A stretch of 64,000 nucleotides of DNA, from assembly GCA_022577435.1 (NCBI GenBank), contig JAKOON010000017.1, positions 13,198,028-13,262,027 on the forward strand, given 5' to 3'. Positions 14,001-22,722 of this stretch are shown here, in pieces (position 1 is the stretch's first letter; every line of letters begins with the position of its first letter). A program made the translations under genes and the position numbers. Source of the DNA: Embiotoca jacksoni (lineage: Eukaryota; Chordata; Actinopteri; Embiotocidae). A model generated the notes under the pieces. The model was not told where the DNA came from and did no database searches. It was given only the letters and a program-made list of their open reading frames with translations.

Positions 14001-17000
14001 GGGGAGGGGGGGCAGGTGGTTGGGGGGGTGGAGGTTACCAAGGTAACAACTTGATTGGGAGACGGGGGGGGGGGGGGGGTGAAAGAGGAAAGTGAAGGGG
14101 ATGAAGATGAAGATGATGGACATGTAGTTACAGAAGATGGATTATAAAATGAGCGTATGTCATCTATCTTTTTAGTAAAGTAGTTGACAAAGTGGCTTGG
14201 TGGAGGGAGGAGGGAGGGGGGGGGGTCAAGGAGGTTGGAGAAGATGGAGAAGATGAAGAAGAGCTGTTTGGGGTTGGAAAAAGAGGATTGAATTCTGGTT
14301 TGGTCGAAGGAGCTTTTGGTGTGGCTGAAGGAGAAGACAGAGGAGAGAGCAGCAGGGTGGATGTTGTCCGGTGTGATCCAGGTCTCAGTGAGACCAAGGA
14401 AGTCCAGAGATGAAGTCTGTCTTCAGCTGACTGACAGTTCCAGAGTCCTCCTGTGACGAGGTGTTGGGTATGAGTGGAACGGGTGGGACAGATAACAGAG
14501 GAAAGGTTACGGTGTTGGTGTGAATGAGTGAGAGGCCTGTAGTATCTACGAGTAGATATACGCACAGGGACGGAAAGTACACACACACACTCAGATAGTA
14601 GTAGTTATACTCAGTGTCCCCCGAAGACTCCAACGAAAGACTCCTTTGTCTTGATCCTCCGAGTCTTCAGACTCCAACGAAAGACTCCTTAGTCTTTATC
14701 CTCCGAGTCTTTGTCCTCGCTGACACTGACGCTTCAAACACTTCCTGGTTTTATAACAGGGTTGGCTACAGCTGGTCAGACCACACCTCCTGTTTGTTAG
14801 ACCACACCTCCTGCTCATTAGACCACACCTCCTGTTCGTTAGACCACACCTCCTGCTCTTTAGACCTCCCGTCACCAGGTGTTACAAATGGGCGCGGGAA
14901 TAGAAACTCACCACTGATTACTAAACAAAGAAAACTTTCACAGTCTCTAGATTTTGTCCCAACTTGTCCCGGAGAGTCTTTTTACCTCAAACGGTAGAAA
15001 GTAAAATACAACTTAGTCCTTAATAGAATTGGAATAAAAGACCAGCAGTTTAACTCTAAACTTGTTCTCTTTGACTCTCAGTTACTTGAGTGAAAACAAG
15101 AATCCAATCACAAACAATTCCAGCTACCAAAAAACATACAAGCTTCAGCGGTCTAGATATCCTAAAACAGCAGATGCAATAATAAACTTTAGCAGAAAAG
15201 AGTATTTAAAGATTATACTTTGCCTTAGTTCAAGTGATTCGGCTGTATGTAATCATCCAAAAGTCAAAAATACACAATCACTCATTCACTTCAGCTGCTT
15301 CCTGTTCGGTGGTTAGCTGTCTGTACATGAGACAGGGGACAGATTCCATCAGTTTTAGCTGCTGACCATCAAACAGGGTTCACTGTCTGTTCACTACTCA
15401 GTGTAAAAGTGTTTGTAGCTTCAGGGTCTGAACAATGAGGCCGATGCAGAAGTGTCTTCAGCTGCAATACCAGCGAGTGCCACTAGAGGTCGGCTCCAAA
15501 AAGCCTCCGGCTCCATAGACTCCCATTCAACTTCTCTCATCAAATCCAAAGTGAATAAAATGTGTCCATCAGTTATCTCGGTGTTGTTAGCTAAAGTCAC
15601 TCCTTCTTATTAGTTTTCTGGAGGTCCATCTGAAAATAATCCCTCATTCATTAGAAAAGAAGATTCAAGAAGACCTGTTTTTGGGGGCGTGTCTGTTTGA
15701 TTGACAGGCCTGTGGTGCAGTCAGGTTACAGCTATCGGTGGGCGGGACGTAGTATTGTCAGGTTTCCAATCAGATCGATCAGATCCACCACTGGCTCCTC
15801 CCCCAGCTCGTCCAAATATGGTCACTTCCTGCTCCAAACCGCTCTGAACTAACAAGATGGTGACGGACAGAATCTGAACTGGAGGCTTCACAAACCAACG
15901 GGTGACCTCACTGCTGTTGTGCACACTGACCACATGGACAGATGTTGGTCCAGATGTTAAATCTTCTTCCACAGTGAAGTGGTCAGCCTCAGACACAGGA
16001 GTGTTGTCTGAGACCTTCTTACAGTTACTCCTATACAAACCTGACACTGGAGGTTTCACGTATAATTCTGGTTTACTTCTCTGTCCTGGTTCCATCGTTC
16101 TTGCGATCAGTTCATTTAATTAGGATTCAGACCACAGTCAGGAGTTTTTAAAGTACTCAGGCCATGAATCCAAACGCAGACTCTCACCCACCATAGAAAT
16201 TAATTTCCTTCCACCAACCAAACTCTGTAAAATGTAAACACATGTCGTGACATTTTATTCATTAATTTACCCACTGTGGTGGATCTGACTGATCGGAGCT
16301 GGTTTTCATTCAGGGCCCGGCTCCTGAGCAGGCAATCTTTATGAAGTCCATAAACACTTTACACACTCGTCCCAGTCACTGTAAATCTCTTTCAACATAG
16401 TTTTCATGAAGGAAACATCACCACCGTGTGTCTCTGTGAGTGTGAGTAGAGAAATCAACCGTGTAACTCTTCATTCTCTGTGTGTTCACTGGTTCTGTGT
16501 CGTCTTCTCTTCTCAGTTACAGCAGATAGAAGACGCTCAGCTGCAGCAGAGAGAAGCCAACCTGGCCGCGCTGGCTGCCATCGGGCCTCGCAGGAAGAGA
16601 CCTCTGGACCAGACCCAGAGTCAGGTGAGTGTGTGTGTCAGGTCGGTGACCAAAACTGAACCCGAAGAAGCACCTGTTCAGAATAGGACGGAACAGTTCT
16701 CGTTCTGTCGGTCAGGTTTCCTCTGGATGACTGTGTCGTACGACTCCGTTCCCAAAAAAGTTGGGGCGCTGTGTAAAATGTAAACATAAACAGAATGCAA
16801 GGATTTGCAAATCACATATTTAATTGCAAATAGACCAAAGACAACATATGAAATGTTGAAACCCATAGATATTATGTGCTTACTTTGAATTTGATGGCAG
16901 CAACACGTCTCTAAAAAGTTGGGACAGGGTCAACAAAAGACTGGAAAGGTTGTGGAACGTTAAAAAAAAAAAAAAAACACTAGGTCGAACATCTGACAAC

Positions 17001-19113
17001 TAATTAGGTAAATTGGCAACAGATCAGTAACATGATCGAGAATAAAAAGATCATCCCAGAGAGGCAGAGTCTCAGCAGTGAAGATGGGGAGAGGTTCACC
17101 ACTCTGACTGTGGAAAAATAGTGCAAACATTTAAAAAGAATATTTCCTCAACGTAAAATTGCAAATAATTAGTGGATTTCATCATCTACGGTTCATAATA
17201 TCATTTAAAAGATTCAGAGATTCTGGAGAACTCTGGAAACCCTTAGGTAGCACTGGAGTGGAAATCACTGCATGGGCTCAGGAACACTTGTGAAAACCAT
17301 CGTCTGTGAACACAGTTCATCGCTGCGTCCACAAATGCAGGTTAAAACTCTCCAAAGAAGAAACCAGATAGAAATATGATCCAGAAACACCACCGCCTTC
17401 TCTGGACCGAGATCATTGAAGATGGCGGCTCGAGATACGACGTGAGCTCACAGCTTCAGTTTTCTATGCAGTGCATTTGAGTCTTTGTGTGCCCGGCTAG
17501 CTGATACCAGCTTCTTATTTTAAATTAGTGGAGTAATGCCGGGTCAAAGGCCGAAATAGGCCAGTGTTTTAGAACAGTATGATGATAGCATGCCACTTAT
17601 TTATTAAAGTGCCCATATGATAGGATGTATGTTGGTAAAAGTATATGTATGCTGACACAAAGGATTAAAGAGCAGAAGATCTTCAGTTTCTGCATTGCAG
17701 ACTGAATAAAAAAAATACTTCCAGCAGATTTTTCACATTGAATCAGGAGATGATGGAACTGTCACTTAGACTGAAGCTTCTAGTTTCAGTTTCGATGGCT
17801 GACTGAAGAGCCAGAAAACAGACGGATCTTCTTATCACCAAGCAGAGAAACTAAAATATAAAACACCACAGAATGCAACCAAAATTCAGTGAAGAGTGAA
17901 GAGCGGCACTGTATAGAAAATAAAAGAATAATGTGTTATTATGAGCGCAGGCTGATAGAGTGGCGTGTTTAAAGGCCAGCTCTTCCTGCAGAAACACAGG
18001 ACTTCTACTTGTGTGACTTTGTTAATTTAGCTCATCGGCTCTTTAATTCTGTGTGTTTTAGTCGCAGCCCTGCAGGCTGTAGATTTACAGATGAGGACTC
18101 TGTGAGCTGCACGCTCCTCCCGCTGCCTTTGAGCTGCCGTCACCCAGAGGAGCTGCTGTCTCTTGCCTCTCTGAGCCACAGGGCTTCCTGTGTCATGCAC
18201 ACACTTTACCTCAGCTGACTCGGTAAACGCTGATGACAGGAAGGATAGTGAGAGCTGCTTTGAACATCTGTCGTTGCACTGCTGTCCTGTTTCCCCTTGA
18301 ATGTTTCTGCACAGGTTACACACCCTAATAATACACAACAACCAGATTTATTTTCTTTATTTTTGAAGCTTAATTTTACTGAGGATGGACATTTTAAGCA
18401 GAAATAATGATATTCACTGGAAACTACAATATATTTTCCAAAAAAGTTGTGACACTTTGTAAAATGGAAACAAAAGTAAAGTGATGAGTTTAACAGTAAA
18501 AGGTTGTCATGCTTTACTCCCGTCAGAAGGTGGCGGAAATCTGCCTAAAAGCTGTCTGTCAGCCGCCATTAAACAACAAAAGCAGAAGAAGAAGGCGTTA
18601 CTACAAGGCTCCAGAATAGTGAATAGCGAATTTCAAATAGTAATTTGGCTTGAAATGCTAATAAACGCTAGACCAGAGACAACGTATCAAATGTTGAAGC
18701 TGAGACATGTTATTGTTTTATGAAAAATATGTGCTCATTTTTTAATTTGATGGCAGCCACAAGTCGCAAAAAAAGTTGGGACGGGGGCGTGTTTACCACT
18801 GAGCTCCACCATCTCTTCTTTTTACAACACTGTATATGTTTGGGAACTGAGGAGACCAGTTTCTGGAGTTTTGAAAGTGAAATGTTGTCCCATTCTTGGC
18901 TGTTGGAGGATTTCAGCTGCTCAACAGTTCAGAGTCTCCTTCGTTGTTGTTTTTTTTCATTTACAAATGTTTTCAACGGGTGACAGGTCTGGACTGTTTG
19001 TTTGTTCAGATCATTTTTACATTTAAACTCATAAAACTGGTTCTGGGTTGGAGATGAATTTATGTAAAAGTGCAGAAATGCTGCAGTGTGACACTCATTT
19101 GTGTGTGTGTGTG

Positions 19114-19160
<47 letters not shown>

Positions 19161-19288
19161 AGGTGTGTGTGGTGCCTCGGCAGGGTGTCCATAGAGTGAG
19201 TCGGGTGATGCTGAGAGACCTGCTGCTGTGCATGGAGCAGGAGCCCTTCCTCCGACACTCTCTCGCTCTATATAAAGCCATGCTGTGA
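2283..19288 (+). CDS. taf4b: TAF4B-like TFIID subunit, complete 15-exon coding region
   Basis: Transcription initiation factor TFIID subunit 4B. TAF4-type proteins pair with TAF12 through a histone fold, form part of the TFIID core in the nucleus, and bind activators through the TAFH (NHR1) domain. Joined coding exons: 2283-2718, 2887-3008, 3083-3184, 3577-3705, 6004-6126, 6505-6594, 7858-8007, 9401-9533, 10006-10078, 10454-10614, 11158-11288, 12116-12241, 12436-12492, 16517-16624, 19163-19288. All introns are GT-AG and phases match, giving 688 residues. TAFH lies at about 264-350 (motif KKCKNFLVTLIKLA). The C-terminal TAF4 domain starts near 453 (DDDINDVASMAGVNL) and ends RVSRVMLRDLLLCMEQE. 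The CMEQE ending and the MLIRSDGGQLMLVS motif favour TAF4B over TAF4. The protein is shorter than human TAF4B (about 860 aa), mostly in the middle linker. A missed linker exon is possible. Family certain, paralogue probable. Confidence 0.85.
2887..3008 (+). CDS. taf4b: taf4b coding exon 2
   Basis: Residues 146-186. Contains MMLIRSDGGQLMLVSQQ, the counterpart of a conserved TAF4B N-terminal segment. Acceptor AG at 2885-2886, donor GTGAGT at 3009. Confidence 0.82.
3083..3184 (+). CDS. taf4b: taf4b coding exon 3
   Basis: Residues 187-220 (VSSAAGTKSTEKVTVIRMAA onward). Acceptor CTCAG before 3083; the donor GTAACG at 3185 is weaker than its neighbours, but the frame joins cleanly to exon 4. Confidence 0.7.
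3460..3514. repeat. (GT)n microsatellite
   Basis: About 27 GT units with one interruption, in taf4b intron 3. Confidence 0.95.
3577..3705 (+). CDS. taf4b: taf4b coding exon 4
   Basis: Residues 221-263 (VFGVAHKPSVVQTLSAATER onward), linker before TAFH. Acceptor TGCAG, donor GTGAGT at 3706. The following 2.3-kb intron carries the purine-rich array. Confidence 0.75.
3797..4886. repeat. Purine/G-rich minisatellite with 150-bp higher-order unit
   Basis: About 1.1 kb of GGT/GGA/AGT triplets on the taf4b sense strand. A 150-bp higher-order unit is visible: the CGGTGGTGGTGGAGGAGG block recurs at 3941, 4091 and 4241. The array is open in all sense frames because it lacks most stop codons; these are not genes. 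Runs of GG and GGG make it a G-quadruplex and R-loop candidate. Confidence 0.95.
4957..5210. repeat. 31-bp minisatellite, about 8 copies
   Basis: Near-perfect tandem units containing GGTTAAACTGTGTTCAGTGT, in taf4b intron 4, 70 bp after the purine array. Confidence 0.95.
5520..5740 (+). repeat. Dispersed repeat family A, diverged copy
   Basis: Shares GAGTGCCACTAGAGGTTGGC and CTCCCATTCAACT with the copies at 8430 and 15340 but is clearly older. Lies in taf4b intron 4. Confidence 0.7.
6004..6126 (+). CDS. taf4b: taf4b coding exon 5, TAFH domain N-half
   Basis: Residues 264-304: ETLESVKKCKNFLVTLIKLA then ASSDSRSANMANNVRGLVRS. This is the start of the helical TAFH/NHR1 activator-binding domain. 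Acceptor TGCAG, donor GTACGT at 6127. Confidence 0.93.
6505..6594 (+). CDS. taf4b: taf4b coding exon 6, TAFH domain
   Basis: Residues 305-334: EGKLEAEEFTEQLYTELKST then PQPCLVPFLK, a highly conserved TAFH core. Acceptor TGCAG, donor GTGACC at 6595. Confidence 0.93.
6595..7857. other. taf4b intron 6, AT-rich, possible old LINE tail
   Basis: AT-rich, with two loosely similar segments (about 6700-6960 and 7040-7270) that look like diverged copies of one unit. The 7380-7740 stretch resembles a degraded antisense LINE tail. No coding exon is seen. Confidence 0.4.
7858..8007 (+). CDS. taf4b: taf4b coding exon 7, end of TAFH
   Basis: Residues 335-384: KSLPAVRCLTADPQLFIQQA closes TAFH; the rest is Ser/Pro/Thr linker. 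Acceptor TCCAG, donor GTAGAA at 8008. Confidence 0.88.
8430..9000 (+). repeat. Dispersed repeat family A, copy 1
   Basis: About 560 bp nearly identical to 15343-15905, from GATTCCATC to CACAAACCAACG, with TGTTTTTGGGGGCGTGTCTG in the middle. No coding capacity. Fragments also occur at 1-200, 5520-5740 and 50775-50925. Likely a non-autonomous mobile element; ends not established. Confidence 0.85.
9401..9533 (+). CDS. taf4b: taf4b coding exon 8 (linker)
   Basis: Residues 385-428 plus one base (GVQQARGVTLRPALTTLVQS onward). Acceptor ATGCAG, donor GTCAAC at 9534 (weak). Support comes from the open frame and phase match to exon 9 rather than from conservation I can recognise. Confidence 0.6.
10006..10078 (+). 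CDS. taf4b: taf4b coding exon 9 (linker)
   Basis: Residues 429-452 (VKQPFTQEPPPSTKSVFKDT onward), just before the C-terminal domain. Acceptor TTTTTCAG, donor GTAAAC at 10079. Phase 1 in, phase 2 out, matching both neighbours. Confidence 0.72.
10145..10446. repeat. GT-rich / GGGC-rich microsatellite complex
   Basis: Compound (GT)n with GGCGGGCGGGCGGGCGGG at about 10208-10226 and repeated TGCGGTATGTG interruptions. It ends eight bases before taf4b exon 10. Confidence 0.95.
10454..10614 (+). CDS. taf4b: taf4b coding exon 10, C-terminal TAF4 domain start
   Basis: Residues 453-506: EDDDINDVASMAGVNLREEN, the conserved histone-fold entry of TAF4, then a QSCQDQPFL motif. The acceptor TTTCCCAG follows about 270 bp of GT-rich repeat directly. 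Donor GTACCG at 10615. Confidence 0.92.
10862..11157. repeat. Degenerate minisatellite carrying splice-acceptor copies
   Basis: Seven blocks of the type CCTCTGTTAGGACAGACTG (10862-11137) separated by variable (TG)n. Each resembles the true exon-11 acceptor junction CCTTTAG|GACAG at 11151-11162, the last member of the series. Confidence 0.9.
11158..11288 (+). CDS. taf4b: taf4b coding exon 11
   Basis: Residues 507-550: DVVSLVSHATQQFLRGLLQK then LSVMAEHRKAALK, histone-fold alpha2-like region. Acceptor CCTTTAG at 11151-11157; the AG|GACAG junction is copied repeatedly in the upstream minisatellite. Donor GTACTG at 11289. Confidence 0.9.
11878..11899. repeat. Poly-G homopolymer
   Basis: Twenty-two consecutive G on the sense strand, in taf4b intron 11. 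Such a long G run is rare and is also a common site of assembly error. Confidence 0.95.
12116..12241 (+). CDS. taf4b: taf4b coding exon 12
   Basis: Residues 551-592: VSDVRSQLRFLEEVESLKKK followed by a charged coiled coil (EEERERLLRLAR). Acceptor AACAG, donor GTAAGA at 12242. Confidence 0.92.
12436..12492 (+). CDS. taf4b: taf4b coding exon 13
   Basis: Residues 593-611: SRSHTEDPQHQQLRQRAKE, matching the short SRS-EDP-RLKQKAKE block of TAF4 proteins. Acceptor CACAG, donor GTTTGT at 12493. The 4-kb intron after it contains the antisense LINE. Confidence 0.9.
12530..14590 (-). mobile_element. L2-like LINE, 5'-truncated and decayed, antisense in taf4b intron
   Basis: Minus-strand reading frames give, in order from 14590 down: an endonuclease start (TGGLWNCQSA), pre-RT text (PLLKKPPLNPSEVNNYRPS), an RT core (GVPQGSVPGPLLFSLYTDSL, with SYHSYADDTQLI), then LVISHLDYCNSLLAGLPVS and LAPKWWNELPTNIRTTETLN near the 3' end. 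Frames are broken by shifts and a large part of the endonuclease is missing. The 3' end at about 12530 is a short TGTAA-type repeat tail. A Poly-G/purine stretch (13980-14080) may be secondary expansion. A short copy of the same 3' end is at 37600-38185. Confidence 0.85.
14620..14870. repeat. Two short tandem arrays
   Basis: A ~50-bp unit (GACTCCAACGAAAGACTCCT) is duplicated at 14628-14720. A ~22-bp unit containing AGACCACACCTCCTG is repeated about five times at 14778-14860. Confidence 0.85.
15343..15905 (+). repeat. Dispersed repeat family A, copy 2
   Basis: Near-identical to 8430-9000, same orientation, different intron of the same gene. Only scattered substitutions are visible across about 500 bp, implying recent amplification or gene conversion. 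Confidence 0.85.
16517..16624 (+). CDS. taf4b: taf4b coding exon 14
   Basis: Residues 612-647: QREANLAALAAIGPRRKRPL is the hallmark TAF4/TAF4B C-terminal motif. Acceptor TTCTCAG, donor GTGAGT at 16625. Confidence 0.95.
16750..17420 (+). mobile_element. Terminal-inverted-repeat DNA element family B, partial copy
   Basis: Starts with the family terminus (AAAAAAGTTGGGGCGCTGTG, then GATTTGCAAATCACAT) and shares the internal TTCATCATCTACGGTTCATA segment with the complete copy at 49110-50101. It breaks off near GAAGATGGCGGCTCG. The following 17420-18420 stretch shows no recognisable feature. Confidence 0.75.
18426..18990 (+). mobile_element. Family B related DNA element, diverged
   Basis: Two terminus-like motifs (TTCCAAAAAAGTTGTGAC at 18436, AAAAAGTTGGGACGGGGGCG at 18769) and shared TTTGATGGCAGCCACAAG text. 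The second half (CACCATCTCTTCTTTTTACA onward) is a known-looking fish dispersed repeat. Confidence 0.6.
19105..19159. repeat. (GT)n microsatellite abutting taf4b exon 15
   Basis: About 25 GT units ending three bases before the exon; the exon itself starts with GTGTGTGTGG. Confidence 0.95.
19163..19288 (+). CDS. taf4b: taf4b coding exon 15 (terminal)
   Basis: Residues 648-688 and stop TGA. VHRVSRVMLRDLLLCMEQE is the conserved C-terminal helix. The exon begins GTGTGTGTGG, directly after a (GT)n tract and CAG acceptor, so the microsatellite runs up to and into coding sequence. Confidence 0.93.
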   Translation: MCVVPRQGVHRVSRVMLRDLLLCMEQEPFLRHSLALYKAML

Positions 19289-19580
19289 TTATCTGACTGA
19301 ACTGCTCCGATTATAAAATATCGTATTTTGTGTTGACGAGATCCCAACTCCTGGGATATTCTTTTTGTTCTCAAAGTTTGTTTCATTATCTTTGTTTATG
19401 TTAATGTTCAGAAGGTCCAGTAGTTCTGGATCAGCGCTCTGTAACAGCAGAGTTTTTTTTGTTTTGCTGTTGATTGTGTTTCTTTGATGAGAAAAACTTC
19501 AGGTGCAGAAATATTGAACCTGTTTACTGTGATATGTTCTATAAGCTATTTTTAAAAATATAAAATAAAAAAATAAAAAA
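19289..19580 (+). promoter_or_regulatory. taf4b: taf4b 3'UTR and polyadenylation signals
   Basis: Short AT-rich 3'UTR. AATAAA hexamers occur at about 19564-19577 in an A-rich stretch, about 280 bases after the stop codon. I take this as the probable end of the taf4b transcript. Confidence 0.6.
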
Positions 19581-20007
19581 GTTGGATTTTCAGTTATTCA
19601 TTATTCTGCTTGTTTATTGTTTTACCATTAAATAAGTTAAATTTCTCCCATCCTAACCAAACCATCCTTTGGTTGTTTTTTAGCCTCCACTGACAATGAA
19701 ATGTTCCATACCTGAACAGAGTGCAGTGAACCGTGTTGTGTACGCAGTGATATTCACCACAGGAGGACTCGGGGTTCTCGCACTCCTGGAAGGTTTTAGA
19801 TTCAGCATCCAGTCCTGCAGAACATCCTGGAAATACAGAAAATAGTTTAGAAATAATATGAATGTTGTCATCTTCTGCTGCTGAGATATTCAATTCAATT
19901 CAACTTTATTTATATTGCGCCAATTCACAACACAGGTTATTTCATGGCACTTAACACATTAAAGTCGTTACAGCAAGACTTTACAATATTATACAGAGAA
20001 ACCAACA

Positions 20008-20409
20008 ATTCAACAATTCATCAATTCATCAATTCATCAATTCAACAATTCAACAATTCATCAATTCAACAATTCATCAATTCAACAATTCATCAATTCA
20101 ACAATTCATCAATTCAACAATTCAACAATTCATCAATTCAACAATTCATCAATTCAACAATTCAACAATTCATCAATTCATCAATTCAACAATTCATCAA
20201 TTCAACAATCATCAATTCAACAATTCATCAATTCAACAATTCATCAATTCAACAATTCATCAATTCAACAATTCATCAATTCATCAATTCAACAATTCAT
20301 CAATTCAACAATTCATCAATTCAACAATTCATCAATTCAACAATTCAACAATTCATCAATTCAACAATTCAACAATTCAACAATTCATCAATTCAACAAT
20401 TCAACAATT
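20008..20409. repeat. AATTCAAC / AATTCATC tandem array
   Basis: About 400 bp of alternating nine-base units CAATTCAAC and CAATTCATC, built on the AACAATTC text of the host element. It reads open as an Asn/Ser/Gln/Ile repeat but is not a gene. Confidence 0.95.
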
Positions 20410-20458
20410 CCCACATAAGCTAGGAGGGAAAAACTCCCTTTAACAGGAAGAAACCTCC

Positions 20459-20930
20459 GACAGAACCAGGATCAGAGATGGGCGGAGCATCTGTTGACAG
20501 AACCAAGATCAGAGGTGGGCGGAGCATCTGTTAACAGAACCAGGATCAGAGGTGGGCGGAGCATCTGTTAACAGAACCAGGGTCAGAGGTGGGCGGAGCA
20601 TCTGTTAACAGAACCAGGCTCAGAGGTGGGCGGAGCATCTGTTAACAGGACCAGGCTCAGAGGTGGGCGGAGCATCTGTTAACAGAACCAGGCTCAGAGG
20701 TGGGCGGAGCATCTGTTAACAGAACCAGGATCAGAGGTGGGCGGAGCATCTGTTAACAGAACCAGGCTCAGAGGTGGGCGGAGCATCTGTTAACAGGACC
20801 AGGCTCAGAGGTGGGCGGAGCATCTGTTAACAGAACCAGGCTCAGAGGTGGGCGGAGCATCTGTTAACAGGACCAGGCTCAGAGGTGGGCGGAGCATCTG
20901 TTAACAGGACCAGGCTCAGAGGTGGGCGGC
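20459..20930. repeat. 37-bp minisatellite, about 13 copies
   Basis: Unit contains AGGTGGGCGGAGCATCTGTT; period 37 measured from successive GTTAACAG motifs. GATC/GCTC variants divide copies into subtypes. Confidence 0.95.
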
Positions 20931-21049
20931 CATCTGCCTCGACCGGTTGGGGTGAGAAGAGAGCAGAGAGAGAAAAGGACAGCATAGAGATACAAGAGAA
21001 GAACTTGGTGGAGACAACAAGCTATGATAGCTATTCTAGATATGATGTG

Positions 21050-22163
21050 TTTCATAGAGGCGATTTGCTCCCTTGTTGGTGTGTGTGAGCTCTGTGATGT
21101 GAAACTGTGTGTTGCTTCGATGCATCAGAATCAGATTTATTTAAAGTTTCCTGAAGTTAAACTTGAAGTTACCTCAATTACCACAAATCCGGGTTGTCGT
21201 CTGGATGGAGAAAATGTTTTCAAAAGTAAAATCATAATTTTATAAAGTAGGATTTTGAACCAGGACTTCTTAACACCTTGATCACAAAGAAAGGTTCAAC
21301 CTGCTGGATCTCACCTCCATCTTCTTTATATTTCTACTTTAATAGTTCAACATCTGGAGATATGCGCTGATTGACTTTCATGCCAAAGGTAAACGTTCCG
21401 GTGATTCCACCTCCTGTCTTTGAAGTTACAGTCAGCAGCCGGCTGAGTTTACAGAGACTTGACTGAATCCACCCACAGCAGGCGACATGATATTATGTTT
21501 GTGAAATTGGTGTCAAAACAAAACTTTAAACATCTTATCTTACACACAGACATGAGGTATATCAATCTTAAGTTAATAATTAATAATAGCAAGAAAATTC
21601 CTGCAGAAATTCTGAGTGCCCATGTTGGGTTGAGTCATTCTAATGTCCTCTGATGTCCTCTAAACGGGACTGTGTGTGTAAAAATAGAACTATTTTTTGT
21701 GATTCTGATATTTAAATTTGAGATCATTTGTTCTTTACATGTCATCATACCACATTTCTTTTGGGAATCTTTTCAAATTTGGATAGATGAAAAGGACTCT
21801 GAATCACCCAAATTAATTCATATTTAATGAGATCAAATTTTGAGTTAGATTGTAAGACCTAAGAAGAAATGCTTTATAACAGCCTAATTATCAGAGCTAA
21901 TAAATTCATCCACAGGTGCTGATTCATTCATGTCAGACCACTTCTTAGTGTTCATGAATGAGTTGATCGATTTTAAGAAAGCTTTAAAATGAGTAAAAAC
22001 TAAACAAGCCTTGTCTACAATCACATCAGGAAATTGCTTCTTGATTACATCTTTGTCTTGTTTTGGTTTTCTTTCATTTAACTTTTGTTGTTGCTGTTTT
22101 TATTGATCTTTTTCTGTTGTTGCTACTGATTTGTACTATAACATTTGTTTTTACAGATCAGTT

Positions 22164-22200
<37 letters not shown>

Positions 22201-22722
22201 CAGAACAAAAACAAAAACAGTATGTGCAACATTTATCTTGTCCCGACAGAAACTGATTTACGAGGTCGTTTCATTTCCGGTGTGAAGTTTATTTTAAACA
22301 CATTTAACGTGTGAACTACAGCAGTACGTTTCCCGCCTCCGAGGCTGACTGTCTGCTCTTCACACAGTTCATCCAACATCTTCACGGTTAGTCGTTCCTG
22401 GTTAGTAGTTCCTAGTTAGTTGTCTAATCCGACTTCCCGCTGTTTCTTGCGGAGGAAAAGGAGAAACGGGATCACTTCCGGACCAGGTGCCGCTCAAAAA
22501 ACACAACATTCACGGAAGTTTAATGAGTACATTTTCAAAATAAAAGATTACAAACAACACCAACATTTAAGTGCAAAGGCATTTTTTTTTTTAGGATGAA
22601 ATTAACCAACACGAACAAATAACCCGATTTAGATTCTGATTTGACTATTAATGAAGATGTCAAATTACCTGGTTTAAAACTTCTTTAGAATTAGTCTGAG
22701 AATCGACTGAAGCTTTTTACAT
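21050..22722. other. Intergenic, mostly unannotated
   Basis: Contains an (ATA)n tract at 22164-22198. A CpG-richer patch lies at 22260-22510 with TTTCCCGCC (E2F-like, 22329) and ACTTCCGG (ETS-like, 22475) motifs; this could be a distal promoter, but no exon could be attached. The rest looks like AT-rich decayed repeat. Confidence 0.4.

Larger units (their letters stand above)
19886..21050 (+). mobile_element. Dispersed fish repeat with two internal tandem expansions
   Basis: The flanks belong to one family: TTTATATTGCGCCAATTCAC at the left, AAACTCCCTTTAACAGGAAG in the middle, CCATCTGCCTCGACCGGTTG and a GAGAGAAAAGGACAGCA tail at the right. Inside are the arrays at 20008-20409 and 20459-20930. 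Lies between taf4b and szt2. Confidence 0.75.

Noticed and set aside
20459..20930. CRISPR-like array (regular 37-bp units)
   Set aside because: Units are contiguous with no unique spacers and lie inside a eukaryotic dispersed repeat.
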